This document shows positions 5,399 to 6,202 of a stretch of DNA of 6,202 nucleotides, in pieces. A model generated the notes under the pieces. It saw only the letters and a program-made list of their open reading frames with translations, had not been told where the DNA came from and ran no database searches. This DNA comes from a bacterium (GTDB lineage: Bacteria; Chlamydiota; Chlamydiia; Chlamydiales; SM23-39): contig JAKAFF010000091.1 in assembly GCA_021818045.1 (NCBI GenBank), positions 1 to 6,202 of the forward strand, written 5' to 3'. Positions within the stretch are counted from its first letter, which is position 1. Every line of letters begins with the position of its first letter. The position numbers and the translations under genes are program-made.

Positions 5399-6133
5399 AT
5401 GCGCAGCTTACACTCATGTCCCGTTCTCTCTTCCAACTTGCCGGCACCAATTGCTCGCTCTCTATCCATTCAATTTGCGCTCAAAGAGTGGCTCAATGCG
5501 TTTCATCTACTGCAAAATTTGCAAACGACGCTTCCCGAACAAATTCACAAAGCGCCTGCACACACCGTATTGACACACATCGCACGCACACTGCAAAAAT
5601 TTCTCCTCTTTTCCATAGAGTGTCCTTTAGCGCTCAATACCTGCTGTCTAGACAGACTTTGCTTTTATTGCGAAATCTTGATACAAACATCGAAGGTGGA
5701 TGCAGACAAGATGCAAGCTCTTCTCGAAGAGATGAGAGGAAAGATGCTGCAAATGAAGGCGCAGATGGTCTCTTGGAAAAAATGTCCGATTTGCCCAAGT
5801 CTCATGCAAGAGGCATTATTTTCACTTTTGGACTATTTGAAACAAAAGCTGATCTGTTTTTTTGATGCCTTTGTCGCATATCTTCAAGAGGCAAGATCTG
5901 ACGAAAATGTCCTCACCTATCTATTAGAACACAAAGACTCTTTCAATGCCGCGTGCGGCAAGCAATACGTGGAGGACATGTTACGCTCCTTTTTCCCAGC
6001 AGGACTCTCCCAGTTGCGCGCCGTGATCTTCGAAGGATATACCCGCAGAGGCTTTAGTGCTTTTCTTTCTCAAATAGAACCTCTCATCGATGCCTTTGAG
6101 CACGAGTCGCCATGTCCTCAACTCAGCTATTAG
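5399..6133 (+). CDS. Hypothetical cysteine-rich helical protein with two CxxC pairs
   Basis: 244 residues from ATG 5399. A TTG codon directly before it (5396) is an alternative start, and AGGG (5391-5394) is the only Shine-Dalgarno-like word. I do not recognise the family. The sequence is predicted mostly alpha-helical, without a signal peptide or a clear membrane span, though hydrophobic stretches occur near 56-75 and 138-162. It has eleven cysteines, with a cluster at residues 75-91 (C75, C82, C83, C88, C91) and a pair at C129-P-I-C132. CFYC and CPIC could form a four-Cys metal site, but nothing else shows a known zinc fold. Residues 102-125 are Met/Gln/Glu/Lys-rich and coiled-coil prone. 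It lies downstream of ftsY behind its own likely promoter, and its 3' end overlaps the next gene by 22 nt, suggesting co-expression. A shorter competing frame (5386-5865) is less convincing because it has no partner overlap and ends early. Confidence 0.72.
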   Translation: MRSLHSCPVLSSNLPAPIARSLSIQFALKEWLNAFHLLQNLQTTLPEQIHKAPAHTVLTHIARTLQKFLLFSIECPLALNTCCLDRLCFYCEILIQTSKVDADKMQALLEEMRGKMLQMKAQMVSWKKCPICPSLMQEALFSLLDYLKQKLICFFDAFVAYLQEARSDENVLTYLLEHKDSFNAACGKQYVEDMLRSFFPAGLSQLRAVIFEGYTRRGFSAFLSQIEPLIDAFEHESPCPQLSY

Positions 6134-6202
6134 ACGCCCTTTTACCATGGCTCGAAGAGACAGGCCCTTACGTCTTAGCCTCGCCTGAAGATGCTGCCTA
6201 TT
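6112..6202 (+). CDS. Start of an unrecognised gene (runs off right edge)
   Basis: ATG 6112 opens a frame with no stop to the window end (30 codons). The peptide begins MSSTQLLDALLPWLEETG and continues with an Ala/Pro/Glu-containing stretch. It looks soluble and helical, with no signal peptide. It overlaps the upstream gene by 22 nt, which is typical of an operon, but the Shine-Dalgarno is weak (a GAG about 11 nt upstream). Too little is present for a family call. Frame openness plus the tight overlap are the only evidence. Confidence 0.5.
   Translation, partial: MSSTQLLDALLPWLEETGPYVLASPEDAAY

Noticed and set aside
5386..5865. TTG-started frame (159 codons) overlapping the Cys-rich protein in another frame
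   Set aside because: It is shorter, begins with a non-ATG codon and has no neighbour overlap. The 5399-6133 frame is longer and joins the next gene by a typical operon overlap.

Overview
The window looks like a piece of chromosome from a member of the phylum Chlamydiota, more likely an environmental ('Chlamydia-like') lineage than Chlamydia itself. This is an inference from two things. First, ftsY lies divergently beside a sucC-sucD pair, an arrangement I recall from Chlamydia trachomatis. Second, the left edge holds the start of a secreted RHS/YD-type protein whose N-terminal motif resembles large proteins I recall from Waddlia and Parachlamydia relatives. No rRNA, tRNA, CRISPR array or transposase gene is visible, and genes fill almost all of the DNA.

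Minus strand, read right to left from 4399: sucC (succinyl-CoA synthetase beta) and sucD (alpha) are separated by 2 nt, and the last two sense codons of sucC form the Shine-Dalgarno of a GTG-started sucD. Nine nt further on comes a site-2-protease-like M50 membrane metalloprotease with a C-terminal helical, TPR-like tail. It overlaps by 4 nt (ATGA) a small predicted coiled-coil lipoprotein. These four genes look like one operon. After it comes a 145-nt gap with a perfect 19-bp inverted repeat, and then the N-terminal 226 codons of the RHS-like secreted protein, which runs off the left edge.

Plus strand, from 4460: ftsY (SRP receptor GTPase), a 62-nt gap with a good sigma70/sigma66-like promoter, an unrecognised cysteine-rich helical protein with two CxxC pairs, and the first 30 codons of another unrecognised gene that overlaps it by 22 nt.

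Together the window combines central metabolism (the substrate-level phosphorylation step of the TCA cycle) with envelope functions: membrane targeting by FtsY, an intramembrane protease, a lipoprotein and a secreted RHS-like protein. The most unusual non-coding signal is the inverted repeat at 745-799. Fifteen nt of its arm recur exactly at 2360-2374, where they supply the last codons and the stop of sucD. I see no convincing new multi-gene system. The best candidates for undescribed biology are the M50 protease/lipoprotein pair and the Cys-rich protein downstream of ftsY.
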